Assembly (NCBI GenBank): GCA_026419195.1
Contig: JANZZV010000003.1
Coordinates: 1 to 64,000 of the forward strand
Direction of reading: 5' to 3'
DNA length: 64,000 bases
DNA from: Fervidobacterium sp.
GTDB taxonomy: Bacteria > Thermotogota > Thermotogae > Thermotogales > Fervidobacteriaceae
Shown here piece after piece: positions 63,142 through 64,000 of the stretch. How positions within the stretch are numbered: the first letter of the stretch is position 1; every line of letters starts with the position of its first letter. Under the pieces are notes generated by a model, which had not been told where the DNA came from, made no database searches, and saw nothing but the letters and a program-made list of their open reading frames with translations. The position numbers and the translations under genes were made by a program.

Positions 63142-64000
63142 AGGTGCTGATAATAATACATAATCATCTATCACGTCTACTAAAATGTATTGACTTCCAA
63201 TTCGAGTAAGCGCACTTTTCAAGAAGTGCGCTTTTGTTTTTATTGAAAAGGACAAGTTAATTTCTATCTCCATACTTCCCCTGTAAGCAATTGGACCGTG
63301 CTGGGATACAACAACTAACTCCCCACTCCTTGTATACAGCTGAACATCAGAGAATCTTCCCAAGATAAGTGATCTTCTAAGTAACCTTTGAAGTTGTAAG
63401 CTGTTAATTCTCAGCTTGGGTTCAAATGATCGACAAAGATTTCTGATTCGATCTGGACTTTCTTCAGCCAAATCACCACAAAACGTATAATAGTTCGCCG
63501 CTTCTATATGTAATTTGAGTACCGAACCATCAAAATATATTGTCAATTCTTCAGTTTGCTCAGTATCTAATGCTTTAATGATGTGCCTTGACGAAACATA
63601 CGGTATGCGAAGTGAAAATTCCCTGAATTCCTCATCTTTGTTTTCCAACTTAGATTCTGACTTTAATCTTACATAAGAAACAATTCCCATATGATGAGAA
63701 ATGAACTCAACACCGTCCTTCGTTATAAAAAAATTTGTGTAACTTCCCTCTTCAAGAAAGCAAGAAACAAAATCAAGTTCATTGATAAACTTTTTTCTGG
63801 ATAATCTTAATAATCTTATATGCAAATCCGAGATTTTTGGAAAACAAATTTCTTTTCCTGCATAATTAACGCGGAGTCTTAAGATTTCGTTCTGACATTT
63901 GAAAGTTATCATATTATCTTGAAATAGTAAATTTACTTTTCCATTAAGCTCCAGCGAAAATTGCTTTACCACATCAAGTGGTATCTCAAAAGGTTGGAAT
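63097..64000 (-). CDS. Sliding clamp-like (DnaN-related) protein, N terminus outside window
   Basis: The frame is open to the window edge, so the N terminus is missing; 301 codons are visible. The pattern suggests a divergent DNA polymerase III beta or similar clamp: INSLQLQRLLRRSLILGRF and SDVQLYTRSGELVVVSQHGP resemble domain 2, and INLSFSIKTKAHFLKSALTR then YILVDVIDDYVLLSAPS resembles domain 3. This is judged by eye. It ends within flgJ in antisense. The flg operon terminator lies in its coding sequence. It may be a second clamp or a related regulator. Confidence 0.5.
   Translation of the reverse strand, partial: FQPFEIPLDVVKQFSLELNGKVNLLFQDNMITFKCQNEILRLRVNYAGKEICFPKISDLHIRLLRLSRKKFINELDFVSCFLEEGSYTNFFITKDGVEFISHHMGIVSYVRLKSESKLENKDEEFREFSLRIPYVSSRHIIKALDTEQTEELTIYFDGSVLKLHIEAANYYTFCGDLAEESPDRIRNLCRSFEPKLRINSLQLQRLLRRSLILGRFSDVQLYTRSGELVVVSQHGPIAYRGSMEIEINLSFSIKTKAHFLKSALTRIGSQYILVDVIDDYVLLSAPSLSRFLILKNEKIQ
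63208..63241 (+). terminator. Terminator of the flg operon, inside the antisense gene
   Basis: Perfect stem AAGCGCACTT/AAGTGCGCTT with a 6-base loop, then TTGTTTTT, 66 bases after flgJ. On the other strand it codes for the segment KAHFLKSA of the clamp-like protein. Confidence 0.8.

Overview
The window comes from a thermophilic anaerobe of the order Thermotogales, most likely Fervidobacteriaceae (Fervidobacterium or a close relative). Evidence seen: an AT-rich genome with densely packed genes, a porGDAB pyruvate:ferredoxin oxidoreductase operon, a TrpRS with an iron-sulfur cysteine cluster, a TM1266/HydG/HydE hydrogenase-maturation cluster in the Thermotoga order, a GH57 branching enzyme next to a DUF4912 protein, a large SRP RNA with an Alu domain, and a CCA-adding enzyme fused to DHH and CBS domains. 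The genus is inferred.

Layout. 1-1430: the C-terminal piece of a PD-(D/E)XK nuclease, four tRNAs (Lys, Leu, Gly, Leu) and tmRNA. 1742-2692: a lone radical SAM/SPASM enzyme. 2755-5893 (minus): porGDAB. 6029-8421 (minus): GH57 branching enzyme and DUF4912 protein. 8799-10411 (minus): PfkB kinase and exported TPR protein. 10600-16250 (mostly plus): DUF1292 protein, tRNA-Thr, PiT-like permease, apt, pgi, coaE and nadE. 16279-21593 (plus): soluble histidine kinase, panD, FapA-like protein, manA. 21660-41384 (minus): about 20 kb read in one direction: acpP, pepF, lepA, mscS, trpS, a ferritin-like protein, a thioredoxin-like protein, PBP2, cca, phosphoesterase, RNase Z, rplI, prmC, a DUF59 protein, glmM, an AIM24-like protein, pyrR, a beta-barrel-like protein, tgt and an FTCD-like protein. 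41684-41957 (plus): SRP RNA. 42026-42406 (minus): a small sigma-region-2-like protein. 42589-47574 (minus): purF-purN-AICARFT-purDM. 47716-49780 (minus): yicC-remA-gmk-rpoZ. 49898-52947 (minus): iron alcohol dehydrogenase and transketolase. 53084-55448 (minus): an SsuABC-type ABC transporter. 55608-59033: [FeFe]-hydrogenase maturation genes (hydG, an unknown gene, hydE) with two TM1266-type small proteins. 59381-60068: a decayed DUF3782/PD-(D/E)XK gene. 60130-63141 (plus): flgA-flgH-flgI-flgJ. 63097-64000 (minus): a sliding-clamp-like protein cut by the window edge.

Function. Most of the window is core metabolism: fermentation (por, hydrogenase maturation, alcohol dehydrogenase), sugar phosphate chemistry (pgi, manA, tkt, GH57), cofactors (coaE, panD, nadE), purines, translation, and envelope or flagellum assembly.

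Most notable points. (i) A leader before the hydrogenase-maturation genes has three mutually exclusive pairing segments ending in a terminator, and a dyad lies over the -35 of its promoter. (ii) The purine operon has a PurD-PurM fusion and a PurH that lacks the IMP cyclohydrolase domain. (iii) A stand-alone sigma-region-2-like protein has a palindrome at its predicted start point. (iv) A perfect 15-bp inverted repeat lies before nadE. (v) The flagellar operon terminator is embedded in the coding sequence of the convergent clamp-like gene.
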